This document shows positions 29,088-39,277 of a stretch of 61,923 nt of DNA, in pieces. A program made the position numbers and the translations under genes. Under the pieces are notes generated by a model, which was not told the origin of the DNA, searched no databases, and saw only the letters and a list, made by a program, of their open reading frames with translations. Origin of the DNA: Rickettsiales bacterium (GTDB lineage Bacteria; Pseudomonadota; Alphaproteobacteria; Rickettsiales; UBA3002); contig JALEGK010000047.1 in assembly GCA_022763105.1 (NCBI GenBank), positions 1-61,923 of the forward strand, given 5' to 3'. Each line of letters opens with the position of its first letter. The stretch's first letter is position 1.

Positions 29088-29939
29088 CTATTTATGAGTG
29101 AGCATGATTGCTCGTGTCACTCCGCTCAAATCGTCCTTAGTATCAACAACTCTTAACTGCGATGCCGAGGCGATTTCACTTACCTGCTTACATTGGCCCA
29201 TTCCCAGCTCCAATACAGCAATCCCATCTAGTGCTAATACGCGTTTGATCGTGGGTATTACTGCCTCATAAGCTTCCAGCCCGCTGCTTCCGCTACTTAA
29301 TGCGCCTAAGGGTTCAAAATCCTTTACCTCAGGTTCCAAGCTCTCTATGTCAGAGGCAGCTATGTAAGGCGGGTTGCAAATAACCATATCGAATGGCGTT
29401 TGTAAAGTGCTTCCCCAGTTATCTTTTAGGAAAATGACGCTTTTGCTGAGTTTGAGTCTTTCAGCATTGCGCTCGGCGATTTCCAGCGCGGTCTCGCTGA
29501 TGTCGCTTGAGGTGAGGGTGGCGTTTGGGAATTCACGAAGCAGGCTTAGGCCCAAACACCCGCTGCCGCAGCCAAAATCAATAATATTCAGCGCCTTATC
29601 GGTGTTTTTGTGGTGTTCGATTATTAGCTCAAGGAGGGTTTCACTATCTGGGCGAGGGGTGAGCACATCGCGAGAGACGATAAAACTATCTTTCCAGAAA
29701 TCACGTGTGCCGATGATTTGGGCCAATGGCTCGCGGGAGATTCTACGGCTCAAAAAGCCTTCAAATTGGCTATATTCATCATCTGATAATGGCGTGTCCC
29801 GTCTGAGCAATAGCTGGTTATGATCGATCTTGAGTGTGTGTTGAAGTAGCAAGCGTGCATCAAGTCGTGCGGTATCGATACCTGCTTGTCTCAACTTCTG
29901 CTCGGCATCACGCAGTGTATTATGCAGCGTCTTCATCAC
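29088..29939 (-). CDS. prmC: Release-factor glutamine N5-methyltransferase
   Basis: PrmC methylates the glutamine of the GGQ motif in release factors. The 283-residue protein has an N-terminal helical domain and a class I methyltransferase domain with [16 protein letters not shown] and the glutamine-binding motif NPPYI. It overlaps the end of prfA, its own substrate's gene, by 20 bp, as in most proteobacteria. Two adjacent ATGs (29939, 29936) are possible. Confidence 0.96.
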   Translation of the reverse strand: MMKTLHNTLRDAEQKLRQAGIDTARLDARLLLQHTLKIDHNQLLLRRDTPLSDDEYSQFEGFLSRRISREPLAQIIGTRDFWKDSFIVSRDVLTPRPDSETLLELIIEHHKNTDKALNIIDFGCGSGCLGLSLLREFPNATLTSSDISETALEIAERNAERLKLSKSVIFLKDNWGSTLQTPFDMVICNPPYIAASDIESLEPEVKDFEPLGALSSGSSGLEAYEAVIPTIKRVLALDGIAVLELGMGQCKQVSEIASASQLRVVDTKDDLSGVTRAIMLTHK

Positions 29940-31005
29940 CTAGTGCGGAAAGTTTTGCGGCTTGGTCTTCTGCGGTGAGTGTATTGATTAGCTCTTCCAA
30001 ATCACCATCCATGATATCGTTGAGCTTGTACAAGGTCAGGTTGATGCGGTGATCTGTCACCCGGCCTTGTGGGAAGTTATAGGTTCGGATGCGCTCGGAG
30101 CGGTCACCTGATCCGACCATGCCTTTACGAGATTCTGAGCGTTCTTTTGCAAGCTTTTCACGCTCTACTTCATAGAGGCGGGCACGTAGAATCTTCATCG
30201 CCTTGGCGCGGTTTTTGTGCTGCGATTTTTCATCTTGTTGTTGCACGGTGATGCCGGTTGGCTCATGGACAATTCGCACGGCGCTATCGGTGGTGTTCAC
30301 CGATTGACCACCCGGTCCGCTGGCACGGAAGACATCGATGCGCAGATCTTTTTCATCGATATGTAAATCGACTTCTTCGGCTTCGGGCAGTACCGCAACG
30401 GTAGCGGCTGAGGTATGAATACGCCCGCCGGATTCAGTCTCAGGTACACGCTGCACACGGTGAACGCCAGATTCAAACTTCAAATGCGCGAATACATTTT
30501 TGCCCATAATGTTGGCGCTGGCTTCTTTGTAGCCGCCAATACCGGTTTCGCTTACTTCCATGATTTCAAAACGCAGCCCGGTGCGTTCTGCATAGCGTTG
30601 ATACATGCGGAACAAGCTGGCTGCAAACAGTGCCGCTTCTTCGCCGCCGGTTCCGGCACGCACTTCAAGAATTGCGTTCTTTTCATCGGCTTCATCTTTT
30701 GGCAGCAGCGCAATTTTCAGCTCATGCTCAAGCTTTGGGATCAGGTTGAGTAATTGCTGCTTTTCTTCCTCGGCTAATGCCTTCATTTCTGCATCATCGG
30801 CTTCGGCAAGTAATTGCTCGGTTTCTTCTAGTTCTTCTTTCGCCTGCTTCAACGACATCACGGTTTCTACGACAGGAGAGAGGTCGGAAAATTCTTTTGA
30901 TAATTTCCCGAAGTCGCCACTATTGGCCGCCTCTGGGGTGGCTAGCTTGTCGCCCAATTCTTTGTGACGTGCGACAAGGCTATCTAGTTTTTGATCGATG
31001 CTCAT
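29920..31005 (-). CDS. prfA: Peptide chain release factor 1
   Basis: RF1 reads UAG and UAA stop codons. The 361-residue protein has the catalytic GGQ in [17 protein letters not shown], the stop-codon-recognition PxT region as [10 protein letters not shown], and the C-terminal [16 protein letters not shown]. The start overlaps the hisS stop in an ATGA, and prmC overlaps its 3' end, so hisS-prfA-prmC are co-translated. Confidence 0.97.
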   Translation of the reverse strand: MSIDQKLDSLVARHKELGDKLATPEAANSGDFGKLSKEFSDLSPVVETVMSLKQAKEELEETEQLLAEADDAEMKALAEEEKQQLLNLIPKLEHELKIALLPKDEADEKNAILEVRAGTGGEEAALFAASLFRMYQRYAERTGLRFEIMEVSETGIGGYKEASANIMGKNVFAHLKFESGVHRVQRVPETESGGRIHTSAATVAVLPEAEEVDLHIDEKDLRIDVFRASGPGGQSVNTTDSAVRIVHEPTGITVQQQDEKSQHKNRAKAMKILRARLYEVEREKLAKERSESRKGMVGSGDRSERIRTYNFPQGRVTDHRINLTLYKLNDIMDGDLEELINTLTAEDQAAKLSALGDEDAA

Positions 31006-32273
31006 GCATTGCTCCGATATGTGTCTAAGTGTTTTTCTAACTCGTCGATTGCGATATCTTTTTGCTCGCCCGATTTTAAGTCTCGCAATTGAATGACATG
31101 TTTTTCGAGTTCATCTTCGCCCAAGATTAGAGCAACCGTTGCTCCCATCTTGTCCGCTTTCTTCATGCGTTTGGATAGGTTCCCACGATAGCCTTGCTCG
31201 ATCACGAATCCAGCGTTGCGCAAGGTTTGTGCGATTTTCAGGCTATGGGATTGCACGGCATCGCCCAGCGGAATGAGTGCAATGATTGGTGCGCTCGCCA
31301 CGCTATCGGCTTTGTTTGTTTCTTGCATGAGTGCGACTAATCGCTCAACGCCTGCTGCCCAACCAATGCCTGGCACATCGCTACCGCCCATCATTTCAAC
31401 TAAGCCATCATACCGTCCGCCAGCGAGCACCGCATTTTGGCTGCCAAGCATGTTGGTCGTGAATTCGAAGACGGTGTGATTATAGTAATCAAGGCCGCGC
31501 ACGAGCTTGGTGTTGTGGGTATAGGCGATGCCTAAATCATCTAGCGATGTGGTTAAGTCTTTGAAGAATGCATTCGATGCTTCGTTGAAGTAATCCTGCA
31601 TGATTGGTGCGTTGGCAACCAACTCTTTATCTTGCTCGGCTTTGGAATCGAGAATACGAAGCGGATTCTTCTCTAGGCGGGTTTGGCTATCTTCGCTGAG
31701 CTGATCTTTGTGCTGTGTGAAATAGCTGACTAATGCTTCGCGGTAATTGGCGCGGCTTTCCGCATCGCCAAGGGTGTTGAGCTCGAGCGATACCGCATCG
31801 GCTAGCCCAAGTGCTTCAAATAATTGCTGCGCCATGGCGATTACTTCGATATCGGCTTGTACTTCGGCGGCACCAAGAAGCTCTGCGCCGATCTGGTGGA
31901 ATTGGCGCATGCGGCCTTTTTGTGGGCGCTCATAACGAAATGCAGGGCCGGCATAAAAGAATTTGCATGGCAATTGGTCTTGCAGGCCATTCGAGATAAA
32001 GGCGCGCGCGATACTTGCGGTACATTCAGGGCGAAGGGTGAGAGACTCCCCACCGCGATCTTCGAAGGTATAGGTTTCTTTGCTTACCACATCGGAAGTA
32101 TCGCCGAGGGTGCGGTGAAAGACTTCGGAGAATTCGAAGATGGGCGTCATCATCTCTTCAAAGCCGTAAAGGCTGGTGGTGTGGCGCGCTGTGGAGACGA
32201 CATGCTGGAAGAGCTTGCAGTCTTGCCCATACCAGTCATGTGTGCCACGCACAGATTGTAATTTAGATGCCAT
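31002..32273 (-). CDS. hisS: Histidyl-tRNA synthetase
   Basis: This class II synthetase charges tRNA-His. From the ATG at 32273 it is 423 residues, with motif 1 near the N-terminus, a motif 2 region ([16 protein letters not shown] then [16 protein letters not shown]), and the histidine-specific loops [14 protein letters not shown] and AGGRYDGL. The anticodon-binding domain begins around residue 330. The RPECT sequence departs from the RPEGT common in other bacteria; alphaproteobacteria often vary here. An AAGGG lies upstream; a GTG at 32279 is the other possible start. Confidence 0.95.
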   Translation of the reverse strand: MASKLQSVRGTHDWYGQDCKLFQHVVSTARHTTSLYGFEEMMTPIFEFSEVFHRTLGDTSDVVSKETYTFEDRGGESLTLRPECTASIARAFISNGLQDQLPCKFFYAGPAFRYERPQKGRMRQFHQIGAELLGAAEVQADIEVIAMAQQLFEALGLADAVSLELNTLGDAESRANYREALVSYFTQHKDQLSEDSQTRLEKNPLRILDSKAEQDKELVANAPIMQDYFNEASNAFFKDLTTSLDDLGIAYTHNTKLVRGLDYYNHTVFEFTTNMLGSQNAVLAGGRYDGLVEMMGGSDVPGIGWAAGVERLVALMQETNKADSVASAPIIALIPLGDAVQSHSLKIAQTLRNAGFVIEQGYRGNLSKRMKKADKMGATVALILGEDELEKHVIQLRDLKSGEQKDIAIDELEKHLDTYRSNA

Positions 32274-32298
32274 AACCACCCTTTTAAGAGGCCTTAAG

Positions 32299-33534
32299 CT
32301 AAGATGCTAGCTGTTTTTTGTCTGCGGCGTAGGTGCGCTCAACATAGGCTTCTAGCCGTTGCTTGAACTGATTGGCAATGTCATCACCGCGTAACGTGGC
32401 GACTTTTTCGCCATCTTCAAAGACGGGGGCCGCCGGTGATTCGCCAGTGCCCGGCAGGCTAATGCCGATATTAGCGTGCTTGCTTTCGCCCGGTCCGTTG
32501 ACAATGCAGCCCATCACGGCGACATCCATGGTCTCAACACCTGCATATTGTTTTGACCATTCTGGCATGCGGCTGCGCAGATAGCTTTGGATGTCATCTG
32601 CCAATTCTTGGAAAAACGTGCTGGTGGTGCGACCGCAACCCGGACAGGCGGTGACTAGCGGGTTAAAATGGCGCAATCCCATGGTTTGCAGGATTTCTTG
32701 AGCCACGATCACCTCTTGCGCGCGGTTGCCACCCGGCTCTGGGGTAAGTGAGATACGGATGGTATCGCCAATACCTTGTTGTAGTAGCACCGATAGTGCC
32801 GCGGTAGAGGCAACGATGCCCTTGCTGCCCATGCCAGCTTCAGTTAGACCTAAATGCAGCGGGTAGTCGCTACGTTTAGCAAGTTGCTGATAGATGGCGA
32901 TTAGGTCCTGCACACGGCTGACTTTGCATGACAGAATGATTTGGCTGGCTGCCATGCCAATAGCCTCGGCCTTTTGGGCGCTTTCAATCGCAGAGGTGAC
33001 GAGCGCTTCTTGCGCGACTTCTTCAGCGCTTAATGGTTCGTCTCGTTTGGCATTCTCATCCATAATGCGGGCGAGCAATTGCTGATCTAAGCTGCCCCAA
33101 TTGACGCCAATACGTACGGGCTTATTATATTCAATCGCCTTTTCAATCATGGTGGCGAATTGGCTGTCTTGCTTGGCGCCAAAGCCAACATTGCCCGGAT
33201 TGATACGGTATTTTGCCAGCGCTTGTGCGGTCTCGGGGTAATCACTGAGTAAGCGGTGGCCGTTATAATGGAAGTCGCCCACTAGCGGCACATGACAATC
33301 TTGAGATTGCAGCTTTTCGTAAATAGCGGGAACGGCTTTGGCTGATTCCTCGTTATTGACGGTGATGCGCACCAGCTCCGATCCGGCATCGGCCAGCTCT
33401 TTGATTTGGGTAGCTGTTGCCTGCACATCGGCGGTATCCGTGTTGGTCATGGATTGCACGACGATGGGAGCGCTGCCACCCATTTTTACCGAACCGATAT
33501 TCGCCTGTTTGGTGCTGTGACGGTTGGTCGTCAT
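32299..33534 (-). CDS. ispG: 4-hydroxy-3-methylbut-2-enyl diphosphate synthase (IspG/GcpE)
   Basis: IspG is the iron-sulfur enzyme of the penultimate step in the non-mevalonate isoprenoid pathway. The 411-residue protein has the TIM barrel ([20 protein letters not shown] near the start) and the 4Fe-4S ligands in CPGCGRT and [11 protein letters not shown]. It is the two-domain bacterial form. It starts in an ATGA overlap with the RodZ-like gene and lies 25 bp before hisS. Confidence 0.96.
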   Translation of the reverse strand: MTTNRHSTKQANIGSVKMGGSAPIVVQSMTNTDTADVQATATQIKELADAGSELVRITVNNEESAKAVPAIYEKLQSQDCHVPLVGDFHYNGHRLLSDYPETAQALAKYRINPGNVGFGAKQDSQFATMIEKAIEYNKPVRIGVNWGSLDQQLLARIMDENAKRDEPLSAEEVAQEALVTSAIESAQKAEAIGMAASQIILSCKVSRVQDLIAIYQQLAKRSDYPLHLGLTEAGMGSKGIVASTAALSVLLQQGIGDTIRISLTPEPGGNRAQEVIVAQEILQTMGLRHFNPLVTACPGCGRTTSTFFQELADDIQSYLRSRMPEWSKQYAGVETMDVAVMGCIVNGPGESKHANIGISLPGTGESPAAPVFEDGEKVATLRGDDIANQFKQRLEAYVERTYAADKKQLAS

Positions 33535-34166
33535 TGTGCTTTCAGCTCCATGATATTTCGCACTGGCCTTGCAGAGAATGGCGTGATGATTGTTTTCAGC
33601 TCATTCGGATAGCATGGCGGGTAGGCGCGATGCTGCTTCAAATCCAAACATGCTTTGTTTTGCGGTGTAAGTACGAGCTTGGCGTCTAGTTTTTCGGCAA
33701 TGGAGGGCGGTACTTCATCAACACGAATGTCTGGTGTGGTAGAGGTTCGCTCGGTGAATTGCCAAATGAGTACACCAAGAATCAGAAGTGCCACTAGGCC
33801 ACCAACTAATCTGTAGCTAGGGTTGTCTTGCTGGTCATTGGGGCGCACGATTTTAAAGGTTTGCTGAGCATCCAATGCGCTGAGACCGACATATTTTTTC
33901 AGGACATCTTCTGGGTCCAGGCCCAAGAATTCTGCGTAATTTTGCAAGTAGCCAATGGTGTATACCTTGCCAGGCATATCTTCCATATTACCTTCTTCAA
34001 GCGCGATAATGTATTTGGGGCGAATATGGAGGCGTGAGGCTACCTCTTCGACGCTCAACTCAAATTTCTGGCGAAGATCGCGCAGATAGGCGCCGACATG
34101 CTGATAGTGGTCGGCCTCATTGTCTGAGGGTTCGTTTTCTGTTTCTTGTGCTTCTGATGTATTCAT
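33531..34166 (-). CDS. RodZ-like membrane protein with N-terminal helix-turn-helix
   Basis: The 211-residue protein has an HTH_25-type domain (about residues 25-95: [27 protein letters not shown]), a single membrane helix ([16 protein letters not shown], about 125-140), and a short periplasmic part. RodZ links MreB to the cell wall. Here the usual beta-rich DUF4115 C-terminus is replaced by about 70 residues with two cysteines ([13 protein letters not shown]). The position upstream of ispG is typical of RodZ-like genes. The ispG start overlaps its stop. Confidence 0.82.
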   Translation of the reverse strand: MNTSEAQETENEPSDNEADHYQHVGAYLRDLRQKFELSVEEVASRLHIRPKYIIALEEGNMEDMPGKVYTIGYLQNYAEFLGLDPEDVLKKYVGLSALDAQQTFKIVRPNDQQDNPSYRLVGGLVALLILGVLIWQFTERTSTTPDIRVDEVPPSIAEKLDAKLVLTPQNKACLDLKQHRAYPPCYPNELKTIITPFSARPVRNIMELKAQ

Positions 34167-34234
34167 TGAGCGATCCGCTTTATTCGCTTTTTTGCTGGCA
34201 CAGATATAGGGATTTAGCGCCGTTTAGGCAAGTG

Positions 34235-36517
34235 CTACCATTCAATGCTGTGTTCTTTTACGAACTCTTCGAGATAATTGCGAATAGAGGTATCGGGCTG
34301 CTTGAGTAACTTGGTAACGGTTTTTTTCAGCTCAGCCATATTAACGTTACGAATCATTGACTTAACGGGGCCTATGGAGGCAGGGGGAATCGATATGCTT
34401 CGGACGCCGCAGCCGAGCAGTCCGAGTGCTTCAAGCGGTCTGGATGCCATGTCGCCGCAGAATCCGACGGCTGTATCGGATGCGTTGCACTGCTCGACAA
34501 TTGAGCGAATGATGCCAAGGAATGTTGGTGATAGCGGGTCGTAGCGTCCGGATAGATGGTCTGAGCCGCGATCGCAGGCATAGAGAAATTGCAGCAAGTC
34601 GTTACTGCCGATGGATACAAAATCGACCTGTTTTAACAGTGCTGGTAATTGATAGAGAATGGAAGGGATTTCGATCATGCTGCCGATATGGATAGCGGAT
34701 GGCAATGTCTGGCCTTCGACTTTGGCGCGGTCCACTTCACGATCAAAAATGGCTCGGGTTTCTTCCAATTCTGCAATATTTGCAATGAATGGGAACATGA
34801 CGTAAAGCGCTTGCCCACCTGCTGCGCGAATGAGTGCCCGGAATTGTCTGCGTAAGATCACAGGGCGGTCTAGCCCAATACGCGTGGCGCGCCACCCCAT
34901 AGCGGGGTTTTCTTCGTGACCGGCTTGCACGTATGGAACCGATTTATCGCCACCAATATCAAAGCTTCTAAAGATGATGGGCTTGCCTTCGGCTTGCTTG
35001 AAAATTTCATGATACATACGGCGCTGCTCGTCGACATCAGGGATATCTGAGCTGGCAAGGTAGGGCAGCTCGGTGCGGTATAGCCCTATACCGTCCACAT
35101 CTTTCCGGTTGAGCTGTGCGGCATCGAGGTGTAAACCGATATTCAAGTTGAGCGATACATCGACACCATCTTGTGTTTCCGCGTGCAGATCCTGCATGGC
35201 GTCATATTCGGCGGCACGTGCGCGTTTGCTTTCGATGTGCGCAAGAATGGCTTTGCTGACATCTTTTGGTGGGCGGATATAAATTTCGCCATTATCACCA
35301 TCGACAATCACGGTATCATGAGATTGCACTTGTTGCGTCACATCAGGAATGCGCGCGACCATCGGAATGTCCATCATGCGGGCGATGATAGCTAGGTGCG
35401 AACTGGCCGAACCTTCTTCCAAGATCACTCCTTTGAGGTTTTTTTGATTGCTGTATTCAAGCAGCTCAGCTGGGCCCATCGATTTAGCAATCAGAATGAA
35501 TGCGTTTGGCAGATCGGCATGAGCTGCAGTGGTGCTGACGCCTGCAAGATGATATTGCAGTCGAGAGGATAGCTCTTCTAGATCCATCATGCGTTCGCGC
35601 ATATAGCCGCTTGCGGTTTGCATCATGCGGGCATGCATTTGTTCTTGTACTTTCTTTACGGCTGCTTCCGCCGTTAGACCTGTCTGGATGGCTTCGATAA
35701 TGCGTTCTAGCCAACCTTTATCATGGGTGAACATGCGGTAGGTCTCGATGATTTCTAGCTTGGCATCGCCACTGCTAAAGCCCGTATTATGAATGATCTG
35801 TTCGACGGATTCTTGCAATTCACGAATGGCTTTTTGCAGGCGTGCTTCTTCCTCTTCCGGGTTGTCTGAGACGAAGCGGGTAATCTCTAATTTGGGTCTA
35901 TGTAGCACGGCTTCTTCTTGCGCAAGACCGGGCGATATTTTCAGGCCTGTATGATATTGCGAAAGTTCGGAGCTATCGCGTGTGTTGATGACATCTTCGA
36001 GTGCGACGACCTGACAGGCAATGGCCAGCTCGGCTAGCACCATGGCAACGGTCTGCAGAATTTCCAGCTGTTCTTCTGAGTAGATTTTGCTGTCGGTGCT
36101 TTGTACGACCAATACGCCGATGACCTGCTGATTATACAGAATGGGCACACCGACGAAGGAATGAAACTTTTCTTCTCCGGTTTCCTTCTTATACGCATAT
36201 TTGGCGTGGGTGTGCGCCTCAGGCAGGTTTAATGAATGCGACAGGCTGGCAATTTCACCAACCAGACCTTCGCCAAAAGCGAGGGTGGTTTTATGGACGG
36301 CTTCTTTATTCAGGCCCTGTGTTGCATATAATTCCAGGCTTTGGCCGTTGCGCGCGAAATAAATGGAGCAGACTTCGGATTCGAAACCGGAAGCAATGAC
36401 TTTGACTAATCGGTTGAGACGTTTTTGTGCCTTTTCAGAAGAGCGCATGACATCGCGCACTTCACGCATTAGCGCAAAAGGTGTCATCGATGTTTTTACA
36501 GCTTTAAGTTCTGTCAC
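34235..36517 (-). CDS. ptsP: PEP-protein phosphotransferase PtsP (EI-Ntr) with GAF domain
   Basis: PtsP passes phosphate from PEP to NPr in the nitrogen-type phosphotransferase system, a regulatory chain. The 760-residue protein has an N-terminal GAF domain (about 20-165), the phosphohistidine domain with His374 in GSASSHLAIIARM, and the PEP-binding barrel (YRTELPYL, FRSFDIGGDK, GSNDLLQF, CGDMASRPLEALGLLGCG). The start is a GTG preceded by GGAGAA. Its partner genes ptsH/ptsO and ptsN are not in the window. It sits between lysC-NMO and the rodZ-ispG run, as in Rhizobiales. Confidence 0.95.
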   Translation of the reverse strand: MTELKAVKTSMTPFALMREVRDVMRSSEKAQKRLNRLVKVIASGFESEVCSIYFARNGQSLELYATQGLNKEAVHKTTLAFGEGLVGEIASLSHSLNLPEAHTHAKYAYKKETGEEKFHSFVGVPILYNQQVIGVLVVQSTDSKIYSEEQLEILQTVAMVLAELAIACQVVALEDVINTRDSSELSQYHTGLKISPGLAQEEAVLHRPKLEITRFVSDNPEEEEARLQKAIRELQESVEQIIHNTGFSSGDAKLEIIETYRMFTHDKGWLERIIEAIQTGLTAEAAVKKVQEQMHARMMQTASGYMRERMMDLEELSSRLQYHLAGVSTTAAHADLPNAFILIAKSMGPAELLEYSNQKNLKGVILEEGSASSHLAIIARMMDIPMVARIPDVTQQVQSHDTVIVDGDNGEIYIRPPKDVSKAILAHIESKRARAAEYDAMQDLHAETQDGVDVSLNLNIGLHLDAAQLNRKDVDGIGLYRTELPYLASSDIPDVDEQRRMYHEIFKQAEGKPIIFRSFDIGGDKSVPYVQAGHEENPAMGWRATRIGLDRPVILRRQFRALIRAAGGQALYVMFPFIANIAELEETRAIFDREVDRAKVEGQTLPSAIHIGSMIEIPSILYQLPALLKQVDFVSIGSNDLLQFLYACDRGSDHLSGRYDPLSPTFLGIIRSIVEQCNASDTAVGFCGDMASRPLEALGLLGCGVRSISIPPASIGPVKSMIRNVNMAELKKTVTKLLKQPDTSIRNYLEEFVKEHSIEW

Positions 36518-36547
36518 ATCTTCTCCGGCTTAGAGTAAGGCTTGTTG

Positions 36548-37543
36548 CTAGCCTAGGTATTCTGAAGCCTGAGACACCAATTCGTCAATGATTTCTTTTA
36601 CTGGCTGAATGCGCTGCACCATGCCGACAGACTGGCCTGCCATGACCGAGCCATTCTCTACGTCACCATCGATGACGGCTTTGCGGAGTGCGCCCGCCCA
36701 AAAATGCTCGATAGCTAGTTGCGCTTCGTGCTTATCCTGATCGCCTGCGAAAAAGCTCTCAACGGTTTTGCGCTGGAAGTTCATAAATTCTTCGGACGCT
36801 TTATTGGAAATCGCACGTACGGGAATGACCGGGAAGTCGGGGTGATATTGCACGGATACGGTGGCATCGCGAGCACTGGATTTGATAAAGAGTTGTTTGA
36901 AATGCTCATGTGCGATGGATTCTTCTGCGCAGACAAAACGTGTGCCAAGCTGTGCGCCTGATGCGCCCATCTCCAGATAAGAAGCAATCGCTTCGCCACG
37001 TCCAATTCCTCCTGCAACAAAGACGGGCACGTCTTTGATGATAGGTAAAATTTCTTGCGCTAACACCGATGTTGCAACCGGGCCGATATGACCGCCAGCT
37101 TCATTGCCTTCGATGACGAGGGCATCAACACCCATCTGAATGAGCTTTTTGCCAATGACTGCGGTGGGTGCGAACGCAATCACTTTAATGTCTGCATCTT
37201 TAAGGGTTGCGACCGTGCTCTTTTTAGGAATACCACCAGCTAATACCACATGGCTGACATTGGTGCGGATACAGACTTGCATTAGCTCTTCAAGCTCTGG
37301 GTGCATAAGAATCAGATTCACACCGAATGGTTTGCTGGTGAGTGCTTGGGTTGCTTTGATTTCTGCTTCAAGCAAATGTGGCGGCATTGAGCTTGCTGCA
37401 ATCACGCCGAATGCTCCGGCTTCTGAGAGTGCAGATACAAGGGTGCGTTCAGACACCCAGCTCATTGCACCACCCATAATGGCGCATTCGCACCCTAGAA
37501 ACTCGGTGCCACGTTGCCATAATGTGTGAAGAGAGGAACTCAT
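36548..37543 (-). CDS. NMO/FabK-type flavin oxidoreductase (nitronate monooxygenase family)
   Basis: The 331-residue protein is an FMN-binding TIM barrel of the nitronate monooxygenase / 2-nitropropane dioxygenase family. It begins CAIMGGAMSWVSERTLVSALSEAGAFG and has the FMN phosphate-binding parts EGNEAGGHIGP and FVAGGIGRGEAIASYLEMGASGAQ. Members oxidise nitronates or act as enoyl-ACP reductases (FabK); the activity here is not determined by what I can see. It lies 1 bp after lysC and before ptsP on the same strand. Confidence 0.85.
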   Translation of the reverse strand: MSSSLHTLWQRGTEFLGCECAIMGGAMSWVSERTLVSALSEAGAFGVIAASSMPPHLLEAEIKATQALTSKPFGVNLILMHPELEELMQVCIRTNVSHVVLAGGIPKKSTVATLKDADIKVIAFAPTAVIGKKLIQMGVDALVIEGNEAGGHIGPVATSVLAQEILPIIKDVPVFVAGGIGRGEAIASYLEMGASGAQLGTRFVCAEESIAHEHFKQLFIKSSARDATVSVQYHPDFPVIPVRAISNKASEEFMNFQRKTVESFFAGDQDKHEAQLAIEHFWAGALRKAVIDGDVENGSVMAGQSVGMVQRIQPVKEIIDELVSQASEYLG

Positions 37544-37544
37544 A

Positions 37545-38780
37545 TTATTCCTCTACGGCATCCAGTCCGTAAGCGGTGTGGAGTGCGCGCAGCGCCAACT
37601 CAAGATATTCTTCTTCGATCAACACAGACACTTTGATTTCTGAAGTCGTGATCACCATGATGTTGATGTTCTTATCGGCAAGCGTGCGGAACATCTTCGA
37701 TGCAACACCTGCGTGTGAACGCATGCCGGTGCCGATTACCGATACTTTCACCACGCCTTTATCGCTATGGATCGAATCGTATTTCGGTGTGCGTTTTGCG
37801 GTTTTGACAATCTCGATGGTGTTTTCTAAATCGCCACGTGGCACGGTGAAGGTGACATCGGTTGATTTGCCATCTTCGGTGACGTTCTGAATGATCATGT
37901 CGACATTGATACCACGATCAGCCAGCGGGCCAAACAAGCTCGCCGAAACGCCAGGTACGTTTTCGACATTGGTGAGCGAGACGCGTGCTTCATCGCGGCT
38001 ATAGGCGATGCCTGTGACTTGTTGCTCTTCCACAATTTCCTCCTCATCTACCAACATGGTACCCGGCTCATCGCTAAAAGTCGATAAGACCTGTACTTTG
38101 ACATTATGGTTCATAGCCATCTCTACCGAGCGTGTTTGCAAGACTTTTGCACCCAGTGAGGCCATTTCTAACATTTCTTCATAAGAGACTTGCTGCATCT
38201 TCTGTGCTTTTGGCACAATGCGCGGGTCACAGGTATAGATGCCATCGACGTCGGTGTAGATATCGCAGCGCTCTGCATGGAATGCTGCAGCCAATGCTAC
38301 GGCCGTGGTATCGCTACCGCCGCGCCCAAGTGTTGAGATGCGTTGATCATCAGTAACGCCTTGGAAGCCTGCCACGACGATGACCTTGCCAGCGTCGAGC
38401 TCTTTCTTTACCGCTTGGGTGTCAATATTTTCAATGCGTGATTTGCCGTGTTTGTTATCTGTTCTGAATGGCAGCTGCCAGCCCGCATAGGCGCGTGCGT
38501 CTATGCCCGACTCTTGTAGGCATAATGCCAAGAGTCCAGAGGTGACTTGTTCGCCAGTTGAGACAACAAAATCGTGCTCGGCCCATGCGCGGTCATCTGC
38601 AAGCGATGACATGTTGCGGACATAGCCCACTAGCGTATCCGTGGTACCTGCCATAGCAGAGACGGTGACAATCACTTGATTGCCGCGATCAATTTCTTGT
38701 TTTACACGCGTGGCGACATGGCGGATGCGATCTAGATCTGCCACCGATGTGCCACCGAATTTCTGTACAATAAGAGCCAT
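37545..38780 (-). CDS. lysC: Aspartate kinase with tandem ACT domains
   Basis: LysC phosphorylates aspartate, the entry into lysine, threonine and methionine synthesis. The protein (411 residues from the ATG at 38780) begins MALIVQKFGGTSVADLDRIR, has STLGRGGSDTTAVALA in the kinase core, and two ACT domains from about residue 265 onward for feedback control. The 14 residues before this ATG in the open frame are not conserved. It pairs functionally with hom at 21.1 kb. Ribosome-binding signal is weak. Confidence 0.95.
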   Translation of the reverse strand: MALIVQKFGGTSVADLDRIRHVATRVKQEIDRGNQVIVTVSAMAGTTDTLVGYVRNMSSLADDRAWAEHDFVVSTGEQVTSGLLALCLQESGIDARAYAGWQLPFRTDNKHGKSRIENIDTQAVKKELDAGKVIVVAGFQGVTDDQRISTLGRGGSDTTAVALAAAFHAERCDIYTDVDGIYTCDPRIVPKAQKMQQVSYEEMLEMASLGAKVLQTRSVEMAMNHNVKVQVLSTFSDEPGTMLVDEEEIVEEQQVTGIAYSRDEARVSLTNVENVPGVSASLFGPLADRGINVDMIIQNVTEDGKSTDVTFTVPRGDLENTIEIVKTAKRTPKYDSIHSDKGVVKVSVIGTGMRSHAGVASKMFRTLADKNINIMVITTSEIKVSVLIEEEYLELALRALHTAYGLDAVEE

Positions 38781-38830
38781 AGGCCCGCAGATATACGAGG
38801 AGATGATTGCTTTTTCCAGCAAAAAACAAG

Positions 38831-39277
38831 CTAGAGTACGAGTTGCATGGTTAATGCATCTTCAAGTGAGCCGTCTTCGCGCTTGTAATAGCGCTTTCGA
38901 ATGCCACGCGTATCAAAGCCGAACTTGCTATAAAGTGCCTGTGCGGCAAGGTTGGTATGCCCAACTTCTAGGTAGATTTTGGGGATGTTATGCTCTGTTA
39001 GCTGGTCCATTAATGTTTGCAGGAGTTGTTCTGCAATGCCTTGCTTTCGGTGTTCTTTTGCAACGGCAATAGAGAGTAGCTCGCAATGCCCCGCTACTAC
39101 CCATGAGAAGATAAAACCGATAGGTGTCGTTGCATTGTAAGCCAAATACGCGATCACATTGTCTTGCAGGTAGAAACTCTCAAACTCGGCAATGCCCCAG
39201 CCTCTGGGAAAGCAATCCTGATGGAGTTGAGAGAGGATTTGGCAACTATCAACGAGCGCGGGTTTAATCTGCGTCAT
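38831..39277 (-). CDS. rimI: GNAT acetyltransferase, RimI-like (ribosomal protein S18 alanine N-acetyltransferase)
   Basis: The 148-residue protein fits RimI. It has CFPRGWG near the start, the acetyl-CoA loop AVAKEHRKQGIAEQLL, then LEVGHTNLAAQALYSKFGFDTRGIRKRYY and a terminal ED-x-L-TM. RimI acetylates the N-terminus of S18. It usually sits near tsaB; here it follows a TPR-methyltransferase, overlapping it by 14 bp, so the substrate might differ. The open frame upstream to 39523 lies inside the methyltransferase gene and is not used. Confidence 0.83.
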   Translation of the reverse strand: MTQIKPALVDSCQILSQLHQDCFPRGWGIAEFESFYLQDNVIAYLAYNATTPIGFIFSWVVAGHCELLSIAVAKEHRKQGIAEQLLQTLMDQLTEHNIPKIYLEVGHTNLAAQALYSKFGFDTRGIRKRYYKREDGSLEDALTMQLVL

